From assembly GCA_011390385.1 (NCBI GenBank), contig JAABSN010000176.1:1-7033 (forward strand): a stretch of 7,033 bases of DNA, read 5' to 3'. Below, piece by piece: positions 6,714-7,033 of this stretch (positions are counted from its first letter, which is position 1; every line of letters begins with the position of its first letter). Source of the stretch: Thioalkalivibrio nitratireducens (GTDB taxonomy: Bacteria; Pseudomonadota; Gammaproteobacteria; Ectothiorhodospirales; Ectothiorhodospiraceae). Under the pieces are notes generated by a model. It was not told the origin of the DNA, searched no databases, and saw only the letters and a list, made by a program, of their open reading frames with translations. The position numbers and the translations under genes were made by a program.

Positions 6714-7033
6714 TTAACGAGCGGTCGGGAACCATCCGGTAGTCCGATTGGCAAACTTCACGAGCGAGAGCATGACGGGGACTTCGACGAGCACACCGAC
6801 GATGGTGGCCAGCACCACCGGCGAGGAGGCACCGAAGAGCGAAATCGCCACCGCCACCGACAGCTCGAAGAAGTTCGAGGCACCGATCATCCCGCCCGGA
6901 GCCGCGACATCGTGCGGCAGGCAGAGCTTCTTTCCGGCCAGATAGGCGATAAAGAAGATGAGGTAGGTCTGGATGGTCAGTGGCACGGCGATCAGTACGA
7001 TGTGCAGCGGATTGTCCAGGATCACGTCGCCCT
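6714..7033 (-). CDS. acr3: ACR3-family arsenite efflux permease, C-terminal part (5' end beyond window)
   Basis: Inner-membrane exporter of arsenite. The visible 106 residues or so are the C-terminal segment, in frame from the right edge ([11 protein letters not shown]) to TAR and a TAA at 6714. The sequence follows the ACR3 pattern closely: a hydrophobic helix with [19 protein letters not shown], then the loop [20 protein letters not shown], ending in the helix [19 protein letters not shown] and the tail NRTTGWFP. The GTG at 7023-7025 is an internal valine and not a start. The gene is probably part of an arsenic-resistance operon lying to the right. A 72-base gap to the next start shows no clear terminator, so read-through into the nucleotidyltransferase pair is possible. 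Confidence 0.93.
   Translation of the reverse strand, partial: GDVILDNPLHIVLIAVPLTIQTYLIFFIAYLAGKKLCLPHDVAAPGGMIGASNFFELSVAVAISLFGASSPVVLATIVGVLVEVPVMLSLVKFANRTTGWFPTAR

Noticed and set aside
7023..7025. GTG as the start of a 103-residue protein at the right edge
   Set aside because: The frame stays open to the edge and the residues before it (G-D) fit the ACR3 pattern, so the GTG is an internal valine of a longer gene.

Overview
The window is a stretch of GC-rich DNA from a Gram-negative bacterium. The Gram-negative call rests on an outer-membrane lipoprotein of the TolC type and a complete tripartite RND efflux layout. The lineage cannot be fixed from the sequence. A Verrucomicrobiota/Kiritimatiellota or Desulfobacterota-like source is only an impression from the style of the efflux proteins. 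Every gene I can support lies on the minus strand, so the biological order runs from the right edge to the left edge. Long plus-strand reading frames opposite these genes are antisense shadows of GC-rich coding sequence.

Right edge (7033 to 6714): the C-terminal part of an ACR3-family arsenite exporter, cut by the window edge. Next comes a tight two-gene cassette (6641 to 5938). It consists of a 71-residue basic protein of unknown function and a 163-residue nucleotidyltransferase-fold protein, overlapping by ATGA. It resembles toxin-antitoxin-like nucleotidyltransferase pairs but is not a pair I can name.

Centre and left (5882 to 1): a heavy-metal efflux cluster. It begins with a small exported Cys/His-rich protein of unknown function. 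A TolC/CzcC-type outer-membrane lipoprotein follows after a 139-base gap. Then come a periplasmic adaptor with a very His/Asp/Glu-rich N-terminus and a CzcA/CusA-type RND pump that runs off the left edge. The last three genes are separated by only 3 and 30 bases and are very likely one operon. Together they would move metal cations from the periplasm or inner membrane across the outer membrane, using the proton gradient. Pump residues argue for a CzcA-like divalent-cation role rather than a strict CusA copper/silver role, but the substrate is not settled.

Points worth a second look: an apparent +1 frameshift in the pump at about positions 25-28, the unnamed nucleotidyltransferase pair lodged between two metal-resistance loci, the exported Cys/His protein, and the mixed proton-relay motif of the pump. 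Nothing in the window looks like an insertion sequence, CRISPR array, tRNA or rRNA.
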